Assembly (NCBI GenBank): GCA_934338065.1
Contig: CAKRGX010000007.1
Location: forward strand, 49,381-113,380
Reading direction: 5' to 3'
DNA: 64,000 nt
Source: an uncultured Eubacterium sp.
GTDB taxonomy: Bacteria > Bacillota > Clostridia > Lachnospirales > Lachnospiraceae
The number at the start of each line of letters is the position of its first letter. The first letter of the stretch is position 1. The translations under genes were made by a program, and so were the position numbers. The notes beneath the pieces were generated by a model. It was not told the origin of the DNA and searched no databases. It saw only the letters and a program-made list of their open reading frames with translations. Positions 1-8,430 of the stretch are shown in pieces.

Positions 1-398
1 GATTGAGTTATACGGATATCTGTTGTACGGATGCCAAAGTAGAAAAGACTTCAGACGTTGTGAATGTCAAGGCCGTTATGGAGAATAAAGGCCGGATGAA
101 TGGGGCAGAAACTTTGCAGGTTTATGTAAAGGTATGTCAGAAGGAGGCTCCGAACTGGCAGTTAAAAGCACTGAAAAAAGTAACACTGAAGCCGGGTCAG
201 AAAGAAGAGATTGAAGTGATCTTAAAGGATAAGGACTTTGGTTTGTATAATGAACAGGGTGTAAAGGTTTTGCAGGCAGGAGATTATGAAGTTTACGTGG
301 GAACTTCACAGCCGGATGCGCGAAGTGTGGCATTGACGGGCAAAAAGCCGGCTATGTTTACCATACATTTTGATACACAAAAGGAGATTGCTGAGTAA
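1..398 (+). CDS. Glycoside hydrolase family 3 (beta-glucosidase/xylosidase), C-terminal fragment
   Basis: Only the last 131 codons are inside the window; the gene is cut by the left edge (bases 1-2 finish a Gly codon, giving the GLSYT motif that begins the C-terminal domain of GH3 enzymes). What is visible is the fibronectin type III-like domain, with the typical strings LKPGQ and GDYEVYVG. Its stop lies 27 bases before the alpha-glucuronidase start, so the two are probably in one operon. By context the enzyme probably removes xylose or glucose from xylan oligosaccharides in the cytoplasm, but the catalytic domain is not visible and substrate cannot be read here. Confidence 0.85.
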   Translation, partial: LSYTDICCTDAKVEKTSDVVNVKAVMENKGRMNGAETLQVYVKVCQKEAPNWQLKALKKVTLKPGQKEEIEVILKDKDFGLYNEQGVKVLQAGDYEVYVGTSQPDARSVALTGKKPAMFTIHFDTQKEIAE

Positions 399-425
399 AG
401 AGGCATCTGCGGAATGGAGGTTAAA

Positions 426-2396
426 GTGAAATATAGTAAATGCTGGCTGGATTACCAGCCGATCAAGGAAAAAGAGCAGTGTTGGCAGACACTTTCTGTT
501 TTATGCCAGGGAGACATTGTTGACAGTGCGGTAAAAGAATATTGTCTGGCTATGAAAGCTATGACAGGATCGGAACCATCAGTTGTGCGGGAAGATACCA
601 TAGCAGGTGTACAGATTCTGATTGATGAAGAAACCGTTCAGAAAAAGGATGGTTACTGTATACAAAAAGATTATGACAAGTATCGTATTACCGGACAGTC
701 AGAAAGCGGTGTTTTATACGGCGTATTTCATTTTTTGCGCCTTATCAGAATGGGACAGCTTTCTACTTTGCCGATAAAAAATGCACCGGAAATGCCACTA
801 CGCATGATGGATCACTGGGACAATATGGATGGTAGTATAGAGAGAGGATATTCCGGTCAATCTTTTTTCTATAAGGATTATGAGATTTTATGGAATGACC
901 GGATTGAACAGTATACGCGGATGATGGCATCCATTGGAATTAATGCTATTGTTATTAATAATGTAAATGTTCATGAGAAAGAAACATATCTTATTACAGA
1001 CAAGTACTTACAACAGGTCAGGCAGTATTCGGATTTGTTTCAACGTTATGGAATTAAATTGTATACTTGTGTAAACTTTGCGGCACCGATTGAGCTGGCG
1101 GGATTTGTACATTGTGATCCATTAGATCCGGAGATTATGGAATGGTGGAAGAAAACCACTGCACATATATACGAGGTTATTCCGGATTTTGGCGGCTTTT
1201 TAGTTAAGGCAGATTCAGAGGGAAGACCGGGACCATTTACGTACAACCGCACACATGCGGATGGAGCTAATATGCTTGCCCGTGCATTAGCTCCTTATGG
1301 CGGAACACTGATCTGGCGCTGCTTCGTTTATAATTGTGGTCAGGACTGGCGTGACAAAAAAACAGATCGTGCGCGTGCAGCATATGACAACTTTATCGAG
1401 CTGGATGGAAAATTCGATGATAATGTTGTCTTGCAGATTAAGAACGGACCGATGGATTTTCAGGTCCGGGAACCAGTCTCTCCTTTATTTGGAGGATTAA
1501 AAAAGACCAATATGATACTTGAGGTCGAGATTGCACAGGAGTATACCGGACAGCAGATTGATCTGTGTTATCTTCTGCCAATGTGGCGGGAGATACTGGA
1601 CTTCGATACGTACGCAGAGGGAGATGGTTCCACGGTTCTCAAAATCGTAAAGGGAGAACAGTATGGTCAGAAGTTGTGCGGAATGGCGGCTGTGATCAAT
1701 ACCGGTGATGATTACAATTGGACCGGTTCGGATCTGGCGGCAGCAAACACCTATGGTTATGGACGTATGACAATGAATCCTTCTCTGGCATCAGAAATTA
1801 TTGCAAAAGAGTGGACAGATCTGACACTTGGTGCTAAAGTAGAAAAGGATATCGCAGATATGCTCATGAAGTCATGGTCTACCTATGAAAAATATACATC
1901 ACCGCTTGGAATTGGCTGGATGGTGGCCCCACATGGTCATTATGGACCGGATGTTGACGGATACGAGTATGACCGCTGGGGAACTTATCATCGTGCAGAC
2001 CGTAATGGACTTGGTGTGGATCGTACACCGGCAGGAACCGGTTATACCGATCAATATAATGAACCGTGGAAGACCATTTATGCAGACAGAGAAAAGTGTC
2101 CGCAGGAATTGCTTCTCTTCTTTCACTATGTGCGATACGATGCCGTGTTAAAATCGGGTAAGACATTGATACAGCATATATATGATACTCACTTTGAAGG
2201 AGTAGAAGAAGTAGAGCAGATGCTTGAAAAATGGAAGTCGCTGAAAAGGGATATTGCTTCGGATGTTTATGACCGTGTGCTGGACCGAATGGAGCGTCAG
2301 CTTGCTAATGCGATTGAGTGGCGTGATCGGATCAATACATATTTTTATCGTAAAAGCGGTGTGAAAGATGATAAAGGAAGAAAAATTTACGAATAA
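426..2396 (+). CDS. aguA: GH67 alpha-glucuronidase
   Basis: Releases (4-O-methyl-)glucuronic acid from the end of xylo-oligosaccharides. The 656-residue protein has the GH67 start CWLDYQPI and the central catalytic barrel. Glu265 (in DSEG), Asp344 (in GPMDF) and Glu372 (in QEYTGQ) have the same spacing (79 and 28 residues) as the known catalytic E285/D364/E392 of the Geobacillus enzyme. I chose GTG 426 because GGAGG at 416-420 is 5 bases upstream; an ATG at 414 overlaps that ribosome binding site and is less likely. No signal peptide is seen, so it should be cytoplasmic, acting on imported aldouronic acids. It feeds the uxuA and uxuB genes that follow. Confidence 0.95.
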   Translation: MKYSKCWLDYQPIKEKEQCWQTLSVLCQGDIVDSAVKEYCLAMKAMTGSEPSVVREDTIAGVQILIDEETVQKKDGYCIQKDYDKYRITGQSESGVLYGVFHFLRLIRMGQLSTLPIKNAPEMPLRMMDHWDNMDGSIERGYSGQSFFYKDYEILWNDRIEQYTRMMASIGINAIVINNVNVHEKETYLITDKYLQQVRQYSDLFQRYGIKLYTCVNFAAPIELAGFVHCDPLDPEIMEWWKKTTAHIYEVIPDFGGFLVKADSEGRPGPFTYNRTHADGANMLARALAPYGGTLIWRCFVYNCGQDWRDKKTDRARAAYDNFIELDGKFDDNVVLQIKNGPMDFQVREPVSPLFGGLKKTNMILEVEIAQEYTGQQIDLCYLLPMWREILDFDTYAEGDGSTVLKIVKGEQYGQKLCGMAAVINTGDDYNWTGSDLAAANTYGYGRMTMNPSLASEIIAKEWTDLTLGAKVEKDIADMLMKSWSTYEKYTSPLGIGWMVAPHGHYGPDVDGYEYDRWGTYHRADRNGLGVDRTPAGTGYTDQYNEPWKTIYADREKCPQELLLFFHYVRYDAVLKSGKTLIQHIYDTHFEGVEEVEQMLEKWKSLKRDIASDVYDRVLDRMERQLANAIEWRDRINTYFYRKSGVKDDKGRKIYE

Positions 2397-2423
2397 CGCG
2401 AAAAAAGAAAAGAGGTATTTGAA

Positions 2424-3494
2424 ATGGAAATGACATTGAGATGGTATGGTGAAGGAAATGATAGTGTTACATTGGAACAGATTCGCCAGATTCCGGGGAT
2501 AACAGGAGTTATTACTGCTCTGCATGATATACCGGCCGGAGAGGCATGGACCTATGAAGATGTAATGAAAAGAAAAAATGAGGTAGAGGCGAAAGGGCTG
2601 AAGCTGGTAGGAATTGAAAGTATTAATGTACATGAGGATATCAAGATCGGTTTGCCAACCAGAGACAAATTGATTGAAGATTACTGCAAATCCTTAGAGG
2701 CAGTAGGAAAAGCGGATATACATCTGGTATGTTATAATTTTATGCCTGTGTTTGACTGGACAAGAACGGATCTGGCTATGCCGCTGCCGGATGGATCGAC
2801 AGCACTTGCTTATGATTCATCTATTATTGATGGCATCGATGCCAGCGAAATGTTTGAGCGAATTGAGAAAGCCAGTGGTGGATTTGTAATGCCTGGCTGG
2901 GAACCAAACCGGCGTGATGAGATTATGGATCTTTTTGAAAAGTACAAGGATGTTGATGCAGACAAGCTGCGTGAGAACTTTAAATATTTTCTTGATGGCA
3001 TCATGCCGACTTGTGAGAAATACAAGATTAAAATGGCAGTGCATCCGGATGATCCGGCATGGGATGTATTTGGACTCCCACGTATTGTTACCTGCGAGGA
3101 CGATCTGTTGAAGATTGCTGATATGAATAAGAGCATCTATAATGGATTTACATTCTGTACAGGCTCACTGGGAAGTAATCTGAACAATGATCTGCCCCAA
3201 ATTATTCGAAATCCAAAGATTGCAGAACGGATTCATTTTGCACATATTCGCAATATCAAATATGAAAACGATGATTTGTTCCATGAAGTATCTCATTTGT
3301 CAAGTGATGGTAACTTTGATATGTATGAGATTGTCAAAGCGTTGATCGATATGGGCTTTGACGGATGTATCCGTCCGGATCATGGACGTATGATCTGGAA
3401 CGAGCAGGCAAGACCGGGATATGGTTTATATGATCGGGCATTAGGCGTTGCATATATTAATGGTTTGTGGGAAGCAATTCATAAGAATAAATAA
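2424..3494 (+). CDS. uxuA: Mannonate dehydratase
   Basis: Converts D-mannonate to 2-keto-3-deoxygluconate (EC 4.2.1.8) in hexuronate catabolism. The 356-residue protein begins with the family-typical MTLRWYGEGND followed by IPGITGVITALHDIPAGE, and keeps the metal-binding histidine/aspartate-rich C-terminal part (AVHPDDPAW, FAHIRNI, RPDHGR). Length is normal for UxuA. A ribosome binding site (AAGAGG) precedes ATG 2424, and the gene lies 27 bases after the alpha-glucuronidase, so glucuronate released from xylan can be degraded. The isomerase uxaC needed before UxuB is not in this window. Confidence 0.96.
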   Translation: MEMTLRWYGEGNDSVTLEQIRQIPGITGVITALHDIPAGEAWTYEDVMKRKNEVEAKGLKLVGIESINVHEDIKIGLPTRDKLIEDYCKSLEAVGKADIHLVCYNFMPVFDWTRTDLAMPLPDGSTALAYDSSIIDGIDASEMFERIEKASGGFVMPGWEPNRRDEIMDLFEKYKDVDADKLRENFKYFLDGIMPTCEKYKIKMAVHPDDPAWDVFGLPRIVTCEDDLLKIADMNKSIYNGFTFCTGSLGSNLNNDLPQIIRNPKIAERIHFAHIRNIKYENDDLFHEVSHLSSDGNFDMYEIVKALIDMGFDGCIRPDHGRMIWNEQARPGYGLYDRALGVAYINGLWEAIHKNK

Positions 3495-3510
3495 GGAAGA
3501 GGTTGACAAG

Positions 3511-5115
3511 ATGAAGCTATTAGATTTGCAAAAAGGCGTTTGTGCAGATTGGGAGGCGAAAGGGTATCAGCTTCCTAAGTATGACAGAGAAGCAGTAAAA
3601 AAAGCGACCAGTGCGGCTCCTGCCTGGGTACATTTTGGAGCAGGAAATATCTTTCGTGCATTTCCGGCGGCAAAACTTCAGGAACTCTTGAATGAGGGTG
3701 AATATGACCGCGGTGTGATCGTAGCGGAAAGTTTTGATCATGAGATCATCACGAAAGCATACAAACCTTATGATGGGTTAAGTCTGTCTGTTGTTTTAAA
3801 AGCGGATGGCACGATTGAAAAGCATGTGGTAGGAAGCGTGGTTGAGTCACTGATAGCCGATCCGGAAGAGTCGGCTGACTATTCCCGTCTGATAGAGATT
3901 TTTAAGAACCCATCTCTTCAGATGGTTACATTTACGATTACAGAAAAGGGATATTCTCTGGTAAATGGAAAAGGAGATAAACTTCCCGGGGTAGAAGAAG
4001 GGCTTATGGCAGGACCGGGTAATCAGAGTCATCTGATGGGACGTATTGCCACCTTATGTTATGAGAGATTTGAAGCAAATGCGGCACCACTTGCTCTTGT
4101 CAGTACCGACAATTGTTCCCACAACGGAGATAAGTTAAAAGCCGGTGTTATGGCATATGTAGATGCCTGGCAAAAGGCAGGAAAAGTGTCGGATGAATTT
4201 GTTCAGTATATGAACCATAAAGTTTCTTTCCCATGGTCAATGATTGATAAGATTACGCCACGGCCGGATGAAAATGTTCAGAAAATGCTGGAGAAGGATG
4301 GATTTGAGGATACAGAGCTGATCATTACCAGCCGCAACACTTATACGGCACCATTTGTTAATTCGGAAGAGACCGGTTATCTGGTAATCGAGGACGATTT
4401 TCCAAATGGACGTCCGCCATTGGAAAAGGCCGGTATCTTATTTACTGAGCGTGAAACGGTAGATAAAGTAGAGAAAATGAAAGTATGTACCTGTCTGAAT
4501 CCACTTCATACAGCATTGGCTATATATGGATGTATGCTTGGACATACATCCATCCATGATGAGATGGAGGATACGGAACTGAGCAGGCTCGTTGACACTA
4601 TGTGTTATCAGGAGGCCATGCCGGTGGTGGTAGATCCGGGAGTCATTGATCCGAAAGATTTTGCAGAGGCCGTCTTGAAGCTGCGCCTGCCAAATCCGTT
4701 TATGCCGGATACGCCACAGCGAATAGCTTGTGATACATCGCAGAAACTGCCGATCCGCTTTGGTGAGACGATTAAGTTTTATCAGCAGAGAGAGGATCTG
4801 GATCCAAAGAACCTGACATTGATTCCTCTTGTGCTGGCAGGCTGGTGCCGTTACCTGATGGGAATCGATGATAGGGGGAAAGAATTTGAGCAAAGCCCGG
4901 ATCCGCGTCTTGATGAGATGAAGACATATGTAAAAGATATTGCATTGGGAGATACTGATATTCATGCTGCACTTCAGCCAATCTTATCAGATGCTACCAT
5001 CTTCGCCGTAGACCTTTATGAAGCCGGTCTTGGCGAAAAGGTAGAAGAAATGTTTATCGAGTTGATCGCAGCACCGGGTGCGATCCGTGCAACATTAAAA
5101 AAATATTTAGCTTAG
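3511..5115 (+). CDS. uxuB: Fructuronate reductase (mannitol dehydrogenase family)
   Basis: NAD-dependent reduction of D-fructuronate to D-mannonate, the step before UxuA. The 534-residue protein has an N-terminal Rossmann domain with HFGAGNIFRAF at residues 41-51 and the mannitol-dehydrogenase-type C-terminal domain (PFVNSEETGYLVIED; CLNPLHTALA). ATG 3511 is preceded by AAGGAAGAGG at 3493-3502; a longer reading from 3448 would overlap uxuA by 47 bases and has no ribosome binding site. Mannitol-family relatives include tagaturonate and mannitol dehydrogenases, but position next to uxuA and the alpha-glucuronidase makes UxuB the best call. Its last 9 bases overlap the 3' end of sigG on the other strand, leaving no room for a separate terminator. 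Confidence 0.92.
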   Translation: MKLLDLQKGVCADWEAKGYQLPKYDREAVKKATSAAPAWVHFGAGNIFRAFPAAKLQELLNEGEYDRGVIVAESFDHEIITKAYKPYDGLSLSVVLKADGTIEKHVVGSVVESLIADPEESADYSRLIEIFKNPSLQMVTFTITEKGYSLVNGKGDKLPGVEEGLMAGPGNQSHLMGRIATLCYERFEANAAPLALVSTDNCSHNGDKLKAGVMAYVDAWQKAGKVSDEFVQYMNHKVSFPWSMIDKITPRPDENVQKMLEKDGFEDTELIITSRNTYTAPFVNSEETGYLVIEDDFPNGRPPLEKAGILFTERETVDKVEKMKVCTCLNPLHTALAIYGCMLGHTSIHDEMEDTELSRLVDTMCYQEAMPVVVDPGVIDPKDFAEAVLKLRLPNPFMPDTPQRIACDTSQKLPIRFGETIKFYQQREDLDPKNLTLIPLVLAGWCRYLMGIDDRGKEFEQSPDPRLDEMKTYVKDIALGDTDIHAALQPILSDATIFAVDLYEAGLGEKVEEMFIELIAAPGAIRATLKKYLA

Positions 5116-5883
5116 GTGCGATTTCATAATGTTGAGTGCACTTTTTTCCAAACGGGAAACCTGAGCTTGTGAAATATGGATTTCTTCCGCTACTTCGGTT
5201 TGCGTTTTGCCCTCGAAGTAGCGGAGTTTTATAATATGATTTTCGCGCTCAGGAAGATGTTCTAAAGCATCGCGCAGAGAAAGATGCTCCACCCAGTTAG
5301 ATTCTCTGTTTTTTTTATCACTGATCTGATCCATGACATACAGTGTGTCACCACCTTCGGAGTAGACAGGCTCGTAAAGTGATACAGGACTCTGAATCGC
5401 ATCTAAGGCAAGCACGATGTCTTCAGCAGGAATGTCGATTTCTTTGGCAATATCTTCAAGGGAAGGTTCTGTCTCCTGGCGTTTCATGAGAGATTCTTTG
5501 GCGTAGATGGCCTTGTAGGCGGTATCACGAAGTGATCTGCTTACACGGATCGTATTATTATCTCTTAGATAGCGGCGTACTTCCCCGACGATCATAGGTA
5601 CGGCATATGTGGAGAACTTAACATCTTGTGTAATGTCAAAATTATCAATTGCCTTCATAAGTCCGATACAGCCAATCTGAAACAGATCATCAATGTTTTC
5701 ATTACTGTTGTGAAAGCGCTGGATGATACTGAGAACCAGTCGCAGATTGCCATGAATGTACTGCTCTCTTGCATTTTTATCACCTTGCTGTATTTTTATA
5801 AATAATTCTTTTTTTTCTTTGTTTGTCAGTAGAGGAAGTTTACTTGTGTTGATCCCGCAGATTTCAACTTTATAATGAGCCAT
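5107..5883 (-). CDS. sigG: Sporulation RNA polymerase sigma factor SigG
   Basis: Late forespore-specific sigma factor. The 258-residue protein starts with the SigG-typical KVEICGINTSKLP, then sigma region 2 (DDLFQIGCIGLMKAIDNFD, FSTYAVPMIVGEVRRYLRD), region 3 (PSLEDIAKEI) and region 4 with a helix-turn-helix (TQTEVAEEIHISQAQVSRLEK). On the minus strand GGGAGG lies 8 bases before the ATG. It stands alone here; spoIIG/sigE, which often adjoin sigG, are not in the window. Its presence places the organism in a sporulating lineage but does not prove that the strain makes spores. Confidence 0.95.
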   Translation of the reverse strand: MAHYKVEICGINTSKLPLLTNKEKKELFIKIQQGDKNAREQYIHGNLRLVLSIIQRFHNSNENIDDLFQIGCIGLMKAIDNFDITQDVKFSTYAVPMIVGEVRRYLRDNNTIRVSRSLRDTAYKAIYAKESLMKRQETEPSLEDIAKEIDIPAEDIVLALDAIQSPVSLYEPVYSEGGDTLYVMDQISDKKNRESNWVEHLSLRDALEHLPERENHIIKLRYFEGKTQTEVAEEIHISQAQVSRLEKSALNIMKSHLS

Positions 5884-5993
5884 TGTACGACCTCCCGTTG
5901 ATTTGGTAATAATAGGGTTGACGTAATGCCATTGATTTATGCGCCATTTTTTTACTTATGTCATACAATGATAAAAAGAACAGGAGTAAGCTT

Positions 5994-6254
5994 ATGCGAA
6001 TCTGTGATCTAAAAGAAAAAGAAGTCATCAACATATGTGATGGACAGCGGCTGGGTTATGTTGAGGATGTTGAATTTGACCTATGTACAGGAAGGGTGAC
6101 ACATATCATCATACCTGGTCCTTGTAAATTTTTCGGAGTGCTGGGACGGGAAGAAGAGTACATTATTGATATTTGCCAGATCTGTAAGATTGGGTGTGAT
6201 CTTATTTTAGTAGAAGTTGATGTAGATAAGGCCCGGAAGAAATGCAGTTGTTAA
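5994..6254 (+). CDS. YlmC/YmxH family sporulation protein (PRC-barrel-like)
   Basis: An 86-residue protein of the YlmC/YmxH family found widely in spore-forming Firmicutes; the biochemical role is unknown to me. MRICDLKEKEVINICDG and the GYVEDVEFD turn give a PRC-barrel-like beta fold; the GREEEYIID segment is also family-typical. ATG 5994 was chosen because CAGGAG at 5981-5986 sits 7 bases before it, whereas ATG 5958 has no ribosome binding site. It is transcribed away from sigG, sharing a 110-base divergent intergenic region, which fits a sporulation role. A CATACAAT string at 5962-5969 resembles a SigE -10 box, but no good -35 is visible. Confidence 0.85.
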   Translation: MRICDLKEKEVINICDGQRLGYVEDVEFDLCTGRVTHIIIPGPCKFFGVLGREEEYIIDICQICKIGCDLILVEVDVDKARKKCSC

Positions 6255-6292
6255 TCAGTCATGTAATCTGTCTATCACCGGAAGCAAATTCC

Positions 6293-6321
6293 TTTACATA
6301 TGTGAAAAAATCCGATATACT
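6293..6321 (+). promoter_or_regulatory. SigA-type promoter of nrdR
   Basis: TTTACA (6293-6298) and TATACT (6316-6321) are separated by exactly 17 bases and lie 50 bases upstream of the nrdR ATG. The spacer begins with TATGTGA, an element that also occurs in the promoter regions of motA, fliM and rpsB in this window. Confidence 0.65.
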
Positions 6322-6371
6322 TATTATAAGGCCTTATTGTGGTAGTATCAGGGAGACAAAGGAGAGAAGAT

Positions 6372-6830
6372 ATGAAGTGTCCATTTTGTGCAGAGGAGAA
6401 TACAAAAGTAATTGATTCAAGACCTGCTGATGATAATAGTGCCATCCGACGCAGACGTCAATGCGAAAAATGTGGAAAAAGATTCACCACGTATGAAAAA
6501 CTGGAGACAATTCCCTTGATCGTGATTAAGAAAGATCAGGCGAGGGAGCCATACGATCGTTCCAAAATAGAAAAAGGTGTATTCCGGTCCTGCATTAAGA
6601 GACCTGTCTCTGTCGATCAGATTAATGAACTAGTTGATAGTGTTGAGAGTGCTGTCTTTAATCTGGGAGAAAAAGAGGTGCCAAGCCGTCAGATCGGAGA
6701 GATATTGATGGATAAGCTGCAACAACTGGATCCGGTTGCTTATGTGCGTTTTGCATCCGTGTACCGCGAATTTAAGGATGTTAATACATTTGTAGACGAG
6801 ATTAAAAAGCTATTAGATAAGCAGGAATAA
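6372..6830 (+). CDS. nrdR: Transcriptional repressor NrdR
   Basis: Nucleotide-sensing repressor of ribonucleotide reductase genes. The 152-residue protein has an N-terminal zinc ribbon with Cys3, Cys6, Cys31 and Cys34 (MKCPFC ... CEKCGKRF) and an ATP-cone domain from about residue 46 (IVIKKDQAREPYDRSKIEKG). ATG 6372 follows AAAGGAGAGA; a longer in-frame start at 6339 is not needed and would disrupt the conserved N-terminus. It has its own promoter and a 70-base gap to the next gene. No NrdR boxes were searched for because no nrd genes are in the window. Confidence 0.96.
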   Translation: MKCPFCAEENTKVIDSRPADDNSAIRRRRQCEKCGKRFTTYEKLETIPLIVIKKDQAREPYDRSKIEKGVFRSCIKRPVSVDQINELVDSVESAVFNLGEKEVPSRQIGEILMDKLQQLDPVAYVRFASVYREFKDVNTFVDEIKKLLDKQE

Positions 6831-6837
6831 GTTTGTC

Positions 6838-6882
6838 TTGTTTCCTCCTATTTTCTGTGGTATGATGGGAATGGATCATTCC
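6838..6882 (+). promoter_or_regulatory. Extended -10 promoter of yifB-dprA with a dyad at the start site
   Basis: TTGTTT (6838-6843), a 17-base spacer and TATGAT (6861-6866) with an extended TG at 6858-6859. A perfect inverted repeat, GGAATG-GAT-CATTCC at 6868-6882, covers the predicted transcription start near 6873. It could be an operator or a 5'-end hairpin. Confidence 0.6.
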
Positions 6883-6900
6883 TCGGAATAGGAGGAATTT

Positions 6901-8430
6901 GTGTATAGTAATGTATATAGTGCGGATGTATCCGGATTAGAAGCCCGGCTCATCTGTATTGAGGCAGATGTCAATCAGGGATTGCCTGTTTTTGACATGG
7001 TAGGATTTCTTGCTTCTGCGGTAAAGGAAGCGAGGGAACGTGTGCGCATTGCCATACGTAATATGGGAGTGCAATTTCCGGCAAAAAGAATTACGATCAA
7101 TCTATCGCCGGCTAATCTGCGCAAGGAGGGGACTTCGTTTGACCTCGCTATTGCGATTTCTTTATTAACCGCATTCGGTTATTTATCCAATGATTGTACA
7201 AAAGATATGATGATAGTAGGAGAACTGGGCTTAGATGGCAGTATTCACGCCATTCGTGGTGTGCTGGCTATGATCATGGAAGGCAGACAAAAAGGTATCC
7301 GGCAGTTTATTGTTCCTGAAAGCAACGTAAAAGAAAGTGTTATGTTAGAGGGGGTGTCTGTTTATGGTGTAAAAACACTTGAACAGACAATGAAATTTCT
7401 GCGCGGGGAGATCGTACTTCAGCCATACGTTGACTCGCCAGAGGAACAACGGCATGAAACGATGTCGTATGATGATTTTGCTGATATCATAGGACAGGAG
7501 GCTGCGAAGAGAGCAGCGGAGATTGCGATCAGTGGTAAACACAATTTGCTGATGATAGGACCGCCCGGAAGTGGGAAGACAATGCTGGCAAGGAGACTGC
7601 CGGGTATCATGCCAGAACTAACACGGGAAGAAAGCTTGGAAATCACTAGAATGTATAGTATCTGCGGTTTGCTGCCCGAGGAGGGAAAGATAATGACAAA
7701 GCGGCCTTTCCGTGCGCCACATCATACGGTTACGGCAACAGCGCTGACTGGCGGAGGGAGAATTCCTATGCCGGGTGAAATAACACTGGCAGCAAAAGGT
7801 GTATTGTTCCTGGACGAGTTACCAGAGTTTGCAGGAAGTTCCTTGGAAGTTCTCAGACAGCCGCTTGAGGAGCATAAGGTAACGATATCCCGGCTGGGAA
7901 GATCGTATGAATATCCTTCCGACTGTGTATTTGTAGCAGCGATGAATCCCTGCCGATGTGGTTTCTTTCCGGATCGTAACCGGTGCCGTTGTACGATAAA
8001 AGATCTGCAGCGCTATTTAGGAAAATTGAGTGAACCACTGTTAGATCGGATCGATCTGTGTGTCGAGACGGGGATTCCTGACTTTCAGCTATATGGTCAT
8101 GGTGAGGAATCTTCAGAACGGATACGGGAAAGGGTCAAAAAAACAATGCAGATTCAGAAAGAACGTTATAAAAATGAAACATTTTCTTACAATGGTGAAT
8201 TGCCGGGATCACTTTTGGAAAAATATTGCCCGTTGCGGGAAAAAGAGGAAAAGTTTTTAAAAATGATTGCTGAAAAAGAAGACTACAGCATGAGAAGAAT
8301 AGCGAGGATAATAAAAACCGCCCGTACAATTGCGGATGTTGAAGAAAGTGAGAGAATAGAAGAGGAACACCTGGCTGAAGCATTACGTTTCCGCAGTGTT
8401 GACAGAAAGTACTGGGGGGTGGCTTTGTGA
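6901..8430 (+). CDS. yifB: YifB/ComM family Mg-chelatase-like AAA+ ATPase
   Basis: Bacterial ComM/YifB proteins are AAA+ helicases linked to branch migration in natural transformation. The 509-residue protein has an N-terminal Lon-protease-like (ChlI) domain, a Walker A motif GPPGSGKT at residues 220-227, a Walker B motif LFLDELPEF, a Cys-rich CRCGFFPDRNRCRC segment, and the Mg-chelatase C-terminal domain. The start is GTG 6901, with AGGAGG 5 bases upstream. Its 3' end overlaps dprA (GTGA), so the two are translationally coupled. The pairing with DprA supports a role in DNA uptake or recombination, although no com genes are seen here. Confidence 0.93.
   Translation: MYSNVYSADVSGLEARLICIEADVNQGLPVFDMVGFLASAVKEARERVRIAIRNMGVQFPAKRITINLSPANLRKEGTSFDLAIAISLLTAFGYLSNDCTKDMMIVGELGLDGSIHAIRGVLAMIMEGRQKGIRQFIVPESNVKESVMLEGVSVYGVKTLEQTMKFLRGEIVLQPYVDSPEEQRHETMSYDDFADIIGQEAAKRAAEIAISGKHNLLMIGPPGSGKTMLARRLPGIMPELTREESLEITRMYSICGLLPEEGKIMTKRPFRAPHHTVTATALTGGGRIPMPGEITLAAKGVLFLDELPEFAGSSLEVLRQPLEEHKVTISRLGRSYEYPSDCVFVAAMNPCRCGFFPDRNRCRCTIKDLQRYLGKLSEPLLDRIDLCVETGIPDFQLYGHGEESSERIRERVKKTMQIQKERYKNETFSYNGELPGSLLEKYCPLREKEEKFLKMIAEKEDYSMRRIARIIKTARTIADVEESERIEEEHLAEALRFRSVDRKYWGVAL

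Noticed and set aside
5962..5969. SigE-like -10 CATACAAT before the YlmC/YmxH gene
   Set aside because: No convincing -35 at 13-15 bases upstream; kept only as a remark in the gene entry.
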